Of a DNA stretch of 64,000 nucleotides, positions 11,001 to 20,634 are shown in pieces. The number at the start of each line of letters is the position of its first letter. Position 1 is the stretch's first letter. Position numbers and translations under genes: made by a program. Under the pieces are notes generated by a model. It saw only the letters and a program-made list of their open reading frames with translations. It ran no database searches and was not told where the DNA came from. Source of the DNA: Branchiostoma lanceolatum (taxonomy: Eukaryota > Chordata > Leptocardii > Amphioxiformes > Branchiostomatidae); assembly GCF_035083965.1 (NCBI RefSeq), contig NC_089730.1, positions 21,220,027 through 21,284,026 on the forward strand, written 5' to 3'.

Positions 11001-12346
11001 CGTTCAGTGAAATCACCTCAAGTGGTAACGCTCTTTGAGAACGCCGATTTCCTACCCAGTGTTTCTTTGAAAGTAAGAGGTAATTAGCAAAGGACGACGG
11101 GAGAAACCATCGCCGCTAATGAGGGGGGGTGGCATTTCCGGAGTGAGCGACGGGAGAAATTGTCTTCGGGAGCATTTGAGCGAAAACATGTACCGCGGCG
11201 GTTACCCAACATAAATACCGTAGCCTAAAGCCCGTGATGCAGATGGAAAACCTTGCAGTTCAGCGTTACAGAAGCGGTGATGTAAATCCGTCTCGAGTCG
11301 CTAGGGGTCGCAATGATGGCCACGGTTCTGTGAGGTATGTCGCAGACGACACCCTGCCATCCAGGCTGACACTTGCAGGCCCCGTTCAGCACATGGCAGC
11401 GGGCGCCGTTCTCACAGGTGCAGTTCTGATCACACAACAGACCGTACCGGTTCGGGGGACATCCGACTGGCTCGACATCAAATTCTAAAGACATCGGTTT
11501 TATTTGGTGGCTCACTTCATTAATGCTGACAGAGACAGAAACGTCTTCTGGCAGTTTGCACGCGAAGTGAATACTTTTCATTGTACACAGTGTGAACGAA
11601 ACGGTCAATAGTAAGAAGCTATCTAGTTTAGGAATAGGCCCAAAATAACAACTGCGAGAAAAGTCGGCATCATAGTGTAATAGCTCCAACTGGAAGACGG
11701 ACGCCTCATCTGTTGAACTAAAACAATGACCGCATCGTAGTCCGGCATCCCAAAATGACTGAAATGTTGCGATGTCATAAGCATGCCAGGGGTGCCATAC
11801 AAACTGCACCAGACAATCCTTGCTATCGGTGTAACCATATAAATTATAAGTATTATGTTTAATGAAATCTGAGTAAGACATATCTCCAATACCCATTACC
11901 AGACCTTCGGCAGTCACTTTTATATCGAGGAACAAATCACCTGACTTCCCAGGGCCATTCCGAATCGGCATTTCGCACGTGTTGTTGTAAACAGGCGGGT
12001 ATCCCGCCACGTCTTGGACTTGTACATCAACATACAGCTGCTCGAAGTTTCCGGAGGTCCCAGTGACGTTTACCGTGAGATTATAGCTCGGGTCGACGCC
12101 GTAATCCAACGGACGCGCCACTTGGATCACGCAGTCGGTCAGACGGAAGCGTCCGTTCCAGTCTCCGGCGACAATTTCACATCTTACTTCCTCCCCAACT
12201 TCCCCAATGGCCGACCGAAGAATGGTGACGGTTTTTCCCGCGTGAGCGTTCTCTGGAACATTTGCTGAAAACTGCAGCGCTCCCAGGACCCTGCTTGACA
12301 CGACCATGTAGATCAAGAGGACGAAAAAGGCCGTTTTGTTGTCCAT
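8016..12346 (-). pseudogene. Receptor tyrosine kinase RTK-3, inactivated copy
   Basis: Minus-strand copy with start codon at 12344-12346 and stop at 8016. The first 370 or so residues (signal peptide, cadherin-like, variable region, first EGF, start of Ig) are open to about 11244. A 1.53-kb transposon then interrupts the Ig codons, and homology resumes at 9695 and runs through the EGF repeats, membrane helix and kinase. A second lesion is a TGA at 9300-9302 where paralogues have TGC, so a Cys of the third EGF is lost. The reading frame is otherwise continuous down to the C-terminus, and the kinase motifs (VAVK, HGDVAARN, DFG) are retained, so the loss is recent. A shortened kinase-bearing product from an internal start (Met at 9191) is possible but unsupported. 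Confidence 0.85.
9703..11236. mobile_element. Unclassified non-autonomous DNA transposon in RTK-3
   Basis: The insertion is bounded by a 7-base target duplication ATGCAGA (9696-9702 and 11237-11243); removing it restores the paralogous sequence. Ends are imperfect inverted repeats of about 23 bases (CACAGGCGGTAGGC left, CACGGGCTTTAGGC right complement, 18 of 23 matching). No transposase frame is present. A 7-base duplication with CAC ends does not fit the usual rule of any superfamily I can name with confidence. Confidence 0.75.
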
Positions 12347-12600
12347 ATTGAATGTTTTTTTGATCGTCTGTACGGATCTACAGCAGATAAAGCCCGGAGG
12401 GATAGACAGACCCAGCCTGGTAAGTCAACGCCCTCTCCGAACAAACCGGTTTTGGACAGTTGACATTTGAACCTTTTGGTGGTGACGTCACGAACGAGAA
12501 GGCATGTTCCGTCCATGATTGCCAGGGGGCACCAGAAACATACCGATTGGTTCGTCCATGGTTCGCCCAATTTGTAGGCGAATTCTACCAGTCAAACGAC
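12347..12600 (-). promoter_or_regulatory. RTK-3 upstream block with CRE
   Basis: Same conserved block as upstream of RTK-2, inverted. Perfect TGACGTCA at 12483-12490. Kept although the gene it serves is broken. Confidence 0.55.
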
Positions 12601-13253
12601 CTGAGGAGGGTCTGGAAAAAATATTAGGTAAAAAAAAAAGACAACGTCTATAGCCATTACCAGAACTGATTTATTGCAGGAAATAAAAACACCGTTCGTT
12701 TCTTATAGATGGTAATAAAAGTGTTTAAGATACTGCTATACTCGACAGCCAAACGTGTTCATTAAATGTAAAAATAACAATACATCGATAATGCTAATGT
12801 CCCTCACACAGGCCGGCTATATATAGGCGTCTATGATCCCAAAAGTACTTTGAAATATATGGAATTCTGGCATCTGTATGAATAATATGCGGAAAATCAA
12901 AGATTATATGTTTAATATTTCTTTGTAGAAGAAACCCTTTAAAGTGTATTATAACAAATAAAAGTATGTAACTGATGCTTAACTGTAACAGTAAAGATGG
13001 TTTCTGATATTTACCTATGCAAACTAAGCTACTATATAGTACTAGAAACAACATCTGGCTCCGTTATCTATTTGCTTGTATACAAGTAAATGAACAAACA
13101 TCCTCCTACTCAATTAAGATATTTTTGGATGTACAATGTGTCGAAAGAAGCGTCAAGAAACTTGAACATTTTGTTGCCATTAAGAAAAACACATTGGGTC
13201 AAAATTTGTATATATACATTTCCCATTCCAGAAGATCTTCCTTGCATCGTAAC
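12601..13253. other. Spacer between RTK-4 and RTK-3
   Basis: AT-rich, no gene seen. It shares blocks with the 3' flanks of RTK-3 and RTK-5 (ATAATAACAAATA..AAGTATGTAA words, TTGCCATTAAGAAAAACAC), so it is part of the tandem duplication unit. Confidence 0.55.
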
Positions 13254-16049
13254 TCAAACCAGGATTTCATTCTCGATAACCAGAAGAGGGTCAATTTCCT
13301 GGCAACATTCTGTCAGCTTCTGCTCCAGTTCTGCCGGCTCCGGCCTTGCCGACGGCTCCTCCAGCCAACACGACTTCATGACGTCATACAGCTTTCCCGG
13401 ACATCCGGGCGGCCTGTCCAGACGGACCCCCTGCCTCAGGATCCCCACCAACTTGGGACAACTCAGTTGGCGCTGGCGCTGGAAGCTGGGCTCCTCCCCG
13501 AAAGCCGCGATCTCCCACAGCAGCACGCCGAACGACCACGTGTCGCTCTCGCACGTGAACTCGCGAGACTCCAGCGACTCCAGAGCCATCCACTTCAGGG
13601 GCAGCAGTTCGTCTGCGTCGTCATTGGCTGAGGACACGTAGGTGGCTGTTGTGTAGACGTCATGGGCCAGCCCGAAGTCAGCAAGTTTGGCGACGTCATT
13701 GCCGCTGACGAGGACGTTTCGGGCGGCCACGTCACCGTGAGCGATACGCAGACGTCGGAGCTCCTTCAGGGCACGGGATATGTGGACGGCATAGCGGATA
13801 AACCTGCCAAGAGGACGGTTCTGCCGAGGCTGTTGCTTTAGAATGATCAGCAGTTCTCCTTTGGCAGCGAATGCCAAGAGAATACACTTCGATGTGTGCG
13901 TCATGATAATCCCTAACAGTTCCACGATGTTGGGATGTCCGCCATTTTGTTCTTCGCTGTTTTCATGCACGATTACCAGCGCGGCGACTTCCCGACAGAA
14001 GGCTCGGTAGCACCGCCTGTCCTCTCCGCGGACGGACTTCACTGCTACGGTAACGTCGGCGCCATCCATGCGAAGCTGTCCTTTCCTGACCTTTGCGAAC
14101 GCGCCCAGCCCGACCAGTTCTTCCAGAGTCAGATCGTCGGCGTTCCTCTCCCACCGGCTGAGCCAGCCGGGCTGCAAACTCTGTGCCAGGTCCTCCTCCA
14201 TACTTCTCAGCTCCTGTAGAGCTATAGCCTCCTCTTTACCTTGTTCTTGTACCGCATGGTTGGCCCTGTTCCGCTTGTAGAGTGTGAACAATACTAGTGC
14301 GGTGACTAGCAGAGTCAGTACCAGAGGGATGATAATCTGGAGCGACAACGGGAATGTGTTCGTGTCAGTAACGATGACGTCACACCACTTGCCACTCCAG
14401 GGAGGATTACAGGCACAGGATCCATCCACGTGGTTACACGTGGCGTTGTTCTTACAGGCACAGGCATGCCGACATCTCCAGCCGTACCGACCTGCAAGGC
14501 TGCAGGGCCTGTCGCAGTTACTGCTGAACCAGCCTTCCGTGCAGTTACACCGGCCGTCGGTAGGGGAGCAGGGGGCGCCATGCTGACAGCGACACCGGCT
14601 GCTGCAACCCTGCCCGTAGGTGCCAGCTGGGCAGGAGGTCTGACACGTGGTTCCTGTCCATCCCGGCGGACAGACACAGCCGGCCCACCGGTCACAGCTG
14701 CCACCGTTGCTACAGACGCAGTCCTCTTCGCACGATTCACCCATTTTCCCGGGAGGACAGGCGACTGCCTGTAGCTCATAACTTGCGTTAATGACTGTCC
14801 CGTCTTCTGTCAACACAGTACAGGTGTAGGTACCGTTGTGTTCGGACTGTATGTTGTGGATTCTTACACGGTCTTCTTGAGTGCCCTGCAACCACTTTTC
14901 CGTTTTATTAGGAAATGTCCACATCAACCTTTCAGCAGCAAGATGGAAAACCTTACAGTTCAGCGTTACAGAAGCGGTGATGTAAATCCGTCTCGAGTCG
15001 CTAGGGGTCGCGATGATTGCCACGGTGCTGTGAGGAATGTCGCAGACGACACCCTGCCATCCAGGCTTACACTTGCAGGCCCCGTTCAGCCCATGGCAGC
15101 GGGCGCCGTTCTCACAGGTGCAGTTCTGATGACAAAATACGCCGTACTTGTTCGAGGGACATCCGCCTGGCTCGATATCAAATTCTAAAGACATCGGTTT
15201 TACTTGTTCGATCCCGTCATAAATTCGGAAAGAGACAGAAACGTCCTCTGGCAATTCGCACGCGAAGTGAATGCTTTTCATTGTACACCACGAGAACGAA
15301 CCGGTCAATAGAAAGAAGCTATCTAGTTTAGGAATAGGCCCAAAATAACAACTGCGAGAATATTCGGCATCAAAGTGTAATAATTCTAACTGGAGATCGG
15401 ACGCCTCATCTGTTGAACTAAAACAGTGAACGCACCGCATTCCGGCATCCCAAAATGACTGATATACTGTGGTGTAATAAGCATGCCAGGGGTACCATAC
15501 AAACTGCACCAGACAATCGCTGTTATCGGTGTAACCGTAAAATTCACCCTCTTGGTAGAGCAGAATGTAGGTTGAGGCAGACATTTCTCCAATACCCATA
15601 ACCATACCCTTGCCCGTCCATTTTAAATCGAGGAACAAATCACCTGACTTCCCAGGGCCATTCCGAATCGGTACTTCGCACGTTTCGTTGTAAACAGGCG
15701 GGTATCCCTCCACGTCTTCGACTTGTACATCAACATACAACTGCTCAGGGTCTCCGGAAGACCCAGTGACGTTTACCGTGAGATTATACCTGGGGTCGAC
15801 GCCGTAATCCAACAGACGCGCCACTTGGATCACGCAGTCGGCCACACGGAAGCGTCCGTTGTTGTCTCCGGCGACAATTTCACATCTTACTTCCTCCCCT
15901 CCTTCCCCAATGGCCGACCGAAGACTGGTGACGGTTTCCCCCGCGTGAGCGTTCTCTGGAACGTTCGCTGACAACTGCAGCGCTCCCAGGACCCTGCTTG
16001 ACACGACCATGTAGATCAAGAGGACGAAAAAGGCCGTTTTGTTGTCCAT
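13254..16049 (-). CDS. Receptor tyrosine kinase RTK-4, single exon
   Basis: Intact 931-residue copy. Signal peptide (MDNKTAFFVLLIYMVVSS), cadherin-like repeat, variable region, EGF, Ig, three EGF repeats, membrane helix and kinase in the same order as RTK-2. Kinase motifs: GLGAFAKVRKG, VAVKSVRG, AHGDVAARN, ADFGLAHDVYTT, WMALESL. In the kinase N-lobe it differs from its sisters (for example VELLGIIMTHTSKCILLAF), while the C-lobe is nearly identical. The first EGF also differs (SNKYGVFCHQN). Its start lies next to the conserved CRE block and matches the paralogues. No introns and no breaks seen. Confidence 0.93.
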   Translation of the reverse strand: MDNKTAFFVLLIYMVVSSRVLGALQLSANVPENAHAGETVTSLRSAIGEGGEEVRCEIVAGDNNGRFRVADCVIQVARLLDYGVDPRYNLTVNVTGSSGDPEQLYVDVQVEDVEGYPPVYNETCEVPIRNGPGKSGDLFLDLKWTGKGMVMGIGEMSASTYILLYQEGEFYGYTDNSDCLVQFVWYPWHAYYTTVYQSFWDAGMRCVHCFSSTDEASDLQLELLHFDAEYSRSCYFGPIPKLDSFFLLTGSFSWCTMKSIHFACELPEDVSVSFRIYDGIEQVKPMSLEFDIEPGGCPSNKYGVFCHQNCTCENGARCHGLNGACKCKPGWQGVVCDIPHSTVAIIATPSDSRRIYITASVTLNCKVFHLAAERLMWTFPNKTEKWLQGTQEDRVRIHNIQSEHNGTYTCTVLTEDGTVINASYELQAVACPPGKMGESCEEDCVCSNGGSCDRWAGCVCPPGWTGTTCQTSCPAGTYGQGCSSRCRCQHGAPCSPTDGRCNCTEGWFSSNCDRPCSLAGRYGWRCRHACACKNNATCNHVDGSCACNPPWSGKWCDVIVTDTNTFPLSLQIIIPLVLTLLVTALVLFTLYKRNRANHAVQEQGKEEAIALQELRSMEEDLAQSLQPGWLSRWERNADDLTLEELVGLGAFAKVRKGQLRMDGADVTVAVKSVRGEDRRCYRAFCREVAALVIVHENSEEQNGGHPNIVELLGIIMTHTSKCILLAFAAKGELLIILKQQPRQNRPLGRFIRYAVHISRALKELRRLRIAHGDVAARNVLVSGNDVAKLADFGLAHDVYTTATYVSSANDDADELLPLKWMALESLESREFTCESDTWSFGVLLWEIAAFGEEPSFQRQRQLSCPKLVGILRQGVRLDRPPGCPGKLYDVMKSCWLEEPSARPEPAELEQKLTECCQEIDPLLVIENEILV

Positions 16050-16330
16050 ATTGAATGTATTTATGCTCGTCTGTACGGATCTACAGCAGATAAAGCCCGG
16101 AGGGATAGTCAGGCCCAGCCTGGTAAGTCAACGACCTCTCCGAACAAACCGGTTTTGGACAGCTGACATTTGAACCTTTTTGTGGTGACGTCACGTAACG
16201 AGACATGCATGTTCCGTCCCTGACTGCCAGAGGGCACCAGAAACAGGCCGATTGGTTCGTCAATGGTTCGCCCAGTTTTCAGGCGAATCTTACCAGTAAA
16301 CCGACCCGAGGAGGGTTTGGTGGCACATTG
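16050..16330 (-). promoter_or_regulatory. RTK-4 upstream block with CRE
   Basis: Conserved upstream block; perfect TGACGTCA at 16186-16193 next to the TTGAACCTTTTTGTGG stretch (complement of the conserved GGTTCAAATGTCAG word). Confidence 0.6.
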
Positions 16331-17081
16331 TAAAATATTAGGTAAAAAAATAGATACTCATTCCAGACATTGGCTACGGCAATTACCAGAACTTATTTAT
16401 TGCAGAAAATAGAAGCACCATTCCTTTCTTACAGATGGTCATAAATGTTCTTAAGATATTACTGTCCTCGAACTGCCGAAATTGTTTATCAAATGTAAAA
16501 ATAACAATGCGTCGATTATGCTAATATCCCTGACACAGGCGGACAAAAACAGGCTTCTGTTATCTCCAAAATACTTAAGAATATATGGACTTCTAAAATC
16601 TGTATGAATAATTATAGTATACAGCTGCAGAAAATTAAAGAATATTAGTATAACATTTCTTTGTAGGACAAACTTTTTAAAGTGTATAATAACAAATACA
16701 AGTATGTAAACGAAGCTTGAATATAAAAGTACAAGATGGTTTCTACAAACCTTTTAAAATGTATAATAACAAATACAAGTATGTAAATGATGCTTAACTA
16801 TAAAAGAACAAGATGGTTTCTGAATGAACAGAGGTCTGATATCCTCCTATACTAACTACGCTACTTCAAACAACATCTTGCTCCGATGGCCTTTAGCTTG
16901 TATACCATGGAAAAACAGGTCCCGACTTAATTAAGATATTTTCGGATATACAACGTGTCAAAAAAATCGTCAAGAAACTTGAACATTTTTTGCCATTAAG
17001 GAAAACGTGTTCCCTCAGACGTTGTCAAAATATACATGTGATATATTCCAGAATATAAAAATATCTGTTTTACATTTCTAT
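16331..17081. other. Spacer between RTK-5 and RTK-4
   Basis: AT-rich, no gene. A segment of about 60 bases with GTATAATAACAAATACAAGTA is directly repeated near 16683 and 16755. The remainder matches the 3' flanks of the sister genes. Confidence 0.55.
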
Positions 17082-19880
17082 TCAAACCAGGATTTCATTC
17101 TCAATGACTAGAAGTGGGTCTATTTCGAGGCAAGATTCTGTCAGTTTCTGCTCCAGTTCTGCCGGTTCCAGCCTTGCCGACGGCTCCTCCAGCCAACACG
17201 ACTTCATGACGTCATACAGCTCTCCCGGACATCCGGGCGGCCTGTCCAGACGGACCCCCTGCCTCAGGATCCCCACCAACTTGGGACAACTCAGTTGGCG
17301 CTGGCGCTGGTAGCTGGGTTCCTCCCCGAAGGCAGCGATCTCCCACAGCAGCACGCCGAACGACCACGTGTCGCTCTCGCACGTGAACTCGCGAGACTCC
17401 AGCGACTCCAGAGCCATCCACTTCAGGGGCAGCAGTTCGTCCGCGTCGTCATTGGCTGAGGACACGTAGGTGGCCGTGGTGTAGACGTCATGGGCCAGAC
17501 CGAAGTCGGCAAGTTTGGCGACGTCATCGCCGCTGACGAGGACGTTTCGGGCGGCCACGTCACCGTGAGCGATACGCAGACGTTGGAGCTCCTTCAGGGC
17601 ACGGGATATGTGGACGGCATAGCGGAGAAACCTGCCAAGATGGCGGTTCTGCCGAGGCTGTTGCTTTAGAATGATCAACAGTTCTCCTTTGGCAGCGAAT
17701 TCCAAGAGGATGAATTTTGGTGTGGACGTCGTGACGACCCCTAACAGCTTGACGATGTTGGGATGTCCGCCATTTTGTTCCTCGCGGTTTTCATGCACGA
17801 TTGCTAGCGCGGCGACTTCCCGACAGAAGGCTCGGTAGCACCGCCTGTCCTCTCCGCGGACGGACTTGACCGCCACCGTGACGTCATCTCCAGCCATGCG
17901 AAGCTTCCCTTTCCTGATCTTTGCGAACGCACCCAGCCCGACCAGTTCGTCCTGAGTCAGATCGTCGGCGTTCCTCTCCCATCGGCTGAGCCAGCCGGGC
18001 TGCAAACTCTGTGCCAGGTCTTCTTCCATACTTCTCAGCTCCAAAAGTGCTGTGGCCTCCTCTATACCTTGTTCTTGTCCCGCGTGGTTGGCCCTGTTTC
18101 GCTTGTAGAGTGTGAACAATACCAGTGCGGCGACTAGCAGAGTCAGTACCAGAGGGATGATAATCTGGAGCGAAAACGGGAATGTGTACGTGTCCGTTTC
18201 GACAACGTCACACCACTTGCTTGTCCAGGGTGGATTACAGGCACAGGTTCCATCCACGTGGTGACACGTGGCGTTGTTCTTACAGAGACAGGCTTCCCGA
18301 CATCTCCAGCCGTACCGTCCTGCAAGGTTGCAGGGCCTGTCGCAGTTACTGCCGAACCAGCCTTCCGTGCAGTTACACCGGCCGTCGATAGGGGAGCAGG
18401 GGGCGCCATTCTGACAGCGACACCGGCTGCTGCAACCCTGTCCGTAGGTGCCAGGTGGGCAGGAGGTCTGACACGTGGTTCCTGTCCTTCCCGGAGGACA
18501 GACACAGCCGGCCCACCGGTCACAGCTGCCACCGTTGCTACAGACGCAGTCCTCCTCGCACGATTCACCCATTTTTCCGGGAGGACAGGCGACTGCCTGA
18601 AGCTCATAACTTGCGTTAATGACAGCCCCGTCTTTTGTTAACACAGTGCAGGTGTAGGTACCGTTGTGTTTGGACTGTATGTTGTGGATCCTTACACGAT
18701 ATTCTTGAGCGCCCTGCAGCCATTTTTCCGTTTTATTAGGAAATGTCCACATCATCCGTACAGAAACCAGATGGAAAACCTTGCAGTTCAGCGTTACTGT
18801 GCCGCTGATGTAAATCCGTCTCGAGTCGCTAGGGGTCGCGATGATGGCCACGGTGCTGTGAGGAATGTCGCAGACGACACCCTGCCATCCAGGCTGACAC
18901 TTGCAGGCCCCGTTCAGCCCATGGCAGCGGGCACCGTTCTCACAGGTGCAGTTCTGATCACACAACAGGCCGTACCTGTTCGGGGGACATCCGACTGGTT
19001 CGACACCAAATACTAAAGACAACGGTTTTAGTTGGTAGCTCACGTCATTTATTCTGATAGAGACAGAAACGTCCTCTGGCAGCTCGCACGTGAAATGATT
19101 TATTTTCATTGTAGACAGCTCAAACGTACCGGCCAATATTATGAAGCTATCTAATTCATGAATAGGCCCTAGATAACAACTGCGAGAAAATTTGGCATCA
19201 AAGTGTAATAATTCAAACTGGAGATCGGACGCCTCATCTGTTGAACTAAAACAGTGCAAGCACCGTATTCCGGCATCCCAGACTGACTGAAATGCTTCGG
19301 TGTCATAAGCATGCCAGGAGTGCCATGCAAACTGCACCAGACAATCGCTGTTATCGGTGTAACCGTAAACATTATCATGCCATTTGTAGTGTTGAATGTA
19401 CCCCGAGAGAGACATCTCTCCAACACCCATTGCCATGCCCGTGGCCGTCCATTTTAGATCGAGGAACAAATCACCAGACTTCCCTGGGGCATTCTGAATC
19501 GGCATTTCGCACATGTCGTTGTAAACAGGCGGGTATCCCTCCACGTCTTTGACTTGTACATCAACATACAGCTGTTCGGGGTTTCCGGAGGGCCCAGTGA
19601 CGTTTACCGTGAGGTTATAGCTCGGGTCGACGCCGTAATCCAACGGACGCGCCACTTTGATCACGCAGTCGGTCAGACGGAAGCGTCCGTTCCAGTCTCC
19701 GGCGACAATTTCACAACTTACTTCCTCCATTCCTTCCCCTATGGCTGACCGAACACTGGTGACGGTTTCCCCCGCGTGAGCGTTCTCTGGAACATTCGCT
19801 GACAACTGCAGCGTTCCCAGGACACTGTTTGACACGACCAGGCAGGCCAGGAGGACGAAAAATGTCGCGTTGTTGTCCAT
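17082..19880 (-). CDS. Receptor tyrosine kinase RTK-5, single exon
   Basis: Intact 932-residue copy with the full family layout: signal peptide ending near VLGTLQ, cadherin-like repeat, variable region, EGF (CPPNRYGLLCDQN), Ig, three EGF repeats, membrane helix (LQIIIPLVLTLLVAALVLF), kinase. Kinase motifs: GLGAFAKIRKG, VAVK, AHGDVAARN (non-RD), ADFG, WMALESL. The variable region has only about half identity to that of RTK-2 while cadherin, EGF, Ig and kinase segments are nearly the same. Nearest upstream neighbour is a 5' relic of a further copy at about 20.5 kb. Gene conversion or recent duplication would explain the near identity of the C-lobe. Confidence 0.93.
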   Translation of the reverse strand: MDNNATFFVLLACLVVSNSVLGTLQLSANVPENAHAGETVTSVRSAIGEGMEEVSCEIVAGDWNGRFRLTDCVIKVARPLDYGVDPSYNLTVNVTGPSGNPEQLYVDVQVKDVEGYPPVYNDMCEMPIQNAPGKSGDLFLDLKWTATGMAMGVGEMSLSGYIQHYKWHDNVYGYTDNSDCLVQFAWHSWHAYDTEAFQSVWDAGIRCLHCFSSTDEASDLQFELLHFDAKFSRSCYLGPIHELDSFIILAGTFELSTMKINHFTCELPEDVSVSIRINDVSYQLKPLSLVFGVEPVGCPPNRYGLLCDQNCTCENGARCHGLNGACKCQPGWQGVVCDIPHSTVAIIATPSDSRRIYISGTVTLNCKVFHLVSVRMMWTFPNKTEKWLQGAQEYRVRIHNIQSKHNGTYTCTVLTKDGAVINASYELQAVACPPGKMGESCEEDCVCSNGGSCDRWAGCVCPPGRTGTTCQTSCPPGTYGQGCSSRCRCQNGAPCSPIDGRCNCTEGWFGSNCDRPCNLAGRYGWRCREACLCKNNATCHHVDGTCACNPPWTSKWCDVVETDTYTFPFSLQIIIPLVLTLLVAALVLFTLYKRNRANHAGQEQGIEEATALLELRSMEEDLAQSLQPGWLSRWERNADDLTQDELVGLGAFAKIRKGKLRMAGDDVTVAVKSVRGEDRRCYRAFCREVAALAIVHENREEQNGGHPNIVKLLGVVTTSTPKFILLEFAAKGELLIILKQQPRQNRHLGRFLRYAVHISRALKELQRLRIAHGDVAARNVLVSGDDVAKLADFGLAHDVYTTATYVSSANDDADELLPLKWMALESLESREFTCESDTWSFGVLLWEIAAFGEEPSYQRQRQLSCPKLVGILRQGVRLDRPPGCPGELYDVMKSCWLEEPSARLEPAELEQKLTESCLEIDPLLVIENEILV

Positions 19881-20045
19881 ATTGAATGTTTTAGGCTCGT
19901 CTCGACGGATTTAGAGCTAGTAGCTATAGCCCGGAGGGGTACTAGTAGTAAGGCCCAACCAGGAAAGTCAACATCCTTACCGAACCAACCTGTTGTTGAC
20001 AGCTTGACATTTGAATCTTTTGGTGATGACGTCACGTCACGGAAT
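19881..20045 (-). promoter_or_regulatory. RTK-5 upstream block with CRE
   Basis: Shorter and more diverged version of the shared block; TGACGTCA is still perfect at 20027-20034. Confidence 0.55.
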
Positions 20046-20454
20046 TAGGCAGGACTGGAGAACAAAAAGGCCACAGGCATACTGAATGCTTTCGACACAG
20101 TAAAGGGCGTCCATGTTTTCTCTTGCAGTCGGTCTGCTTAATACGAATATTCACAGTTACACTTTTGTAAAGGTGTTTGTTTTCTACAGTAACTGCGTAC
20201 GCATAGTCTTCTTAAGTTACCGTACATGACACGAATACTGAGCAGTAGCTTGTGTGACTGGTTCACTGGCCCGTGTGCTATTTTCAACATATGATCACAA
20301 ATGCCTCAGCCACACTTCAATCGTACCTTAAGGGAACGGGGCAACACAACAGGCTTGTTTGGTTAATTTGTGTGTGTGTAACCGCTTGTAGTGTATGCTA
20401 GGAGTGGGTAAGGTTAAAATTGAGCGTTTCCGGCGTTTTAGCAGGAGCATTCTT

Positions 20455-20634
20455 TCATATCTGACTTCCTGTCGACCTCCCGCTATGACCGACCGAACAC
20501 TAGTGACGGTTTCCCCAGCAAGAGCGTTCTCTGGAAAGGTCACTGATAACTGAAGCGTTCCCAGAACCCTGCCTAACGCGACTAGCTGCAGGCTGCGAGG
20601 CCAAGAGGACGCAAAGTGCCACGTTTGGAGGCAT
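20455..20634 (-). pseudogene. RTK relic: signal peptide and start of cadherin-like repeat
   Basis: The minus strand from the ATG at 20632-20634 matches the family signal peptide and then LGTLQLSV.FPENALAGETVTSVRSVI, after which similarity stops near 20455. The signal peptide part is shifted out of frame relative to the mature part. Flanking sequence (GAATGCTTT.GACACA.TAAAGGGCGTCCA) is itself doubled at about 20082 and 20640, so a small tandem duplication took place here. Confidence 0.7.

Noticed and set aside
9703-11236. Transib/ProtoRAG-type element because of CAC ends
   Set aside because: The target duplication is 7 bases, not 5, there is no heptamer/nonamer pattern and no RAG-like frame.
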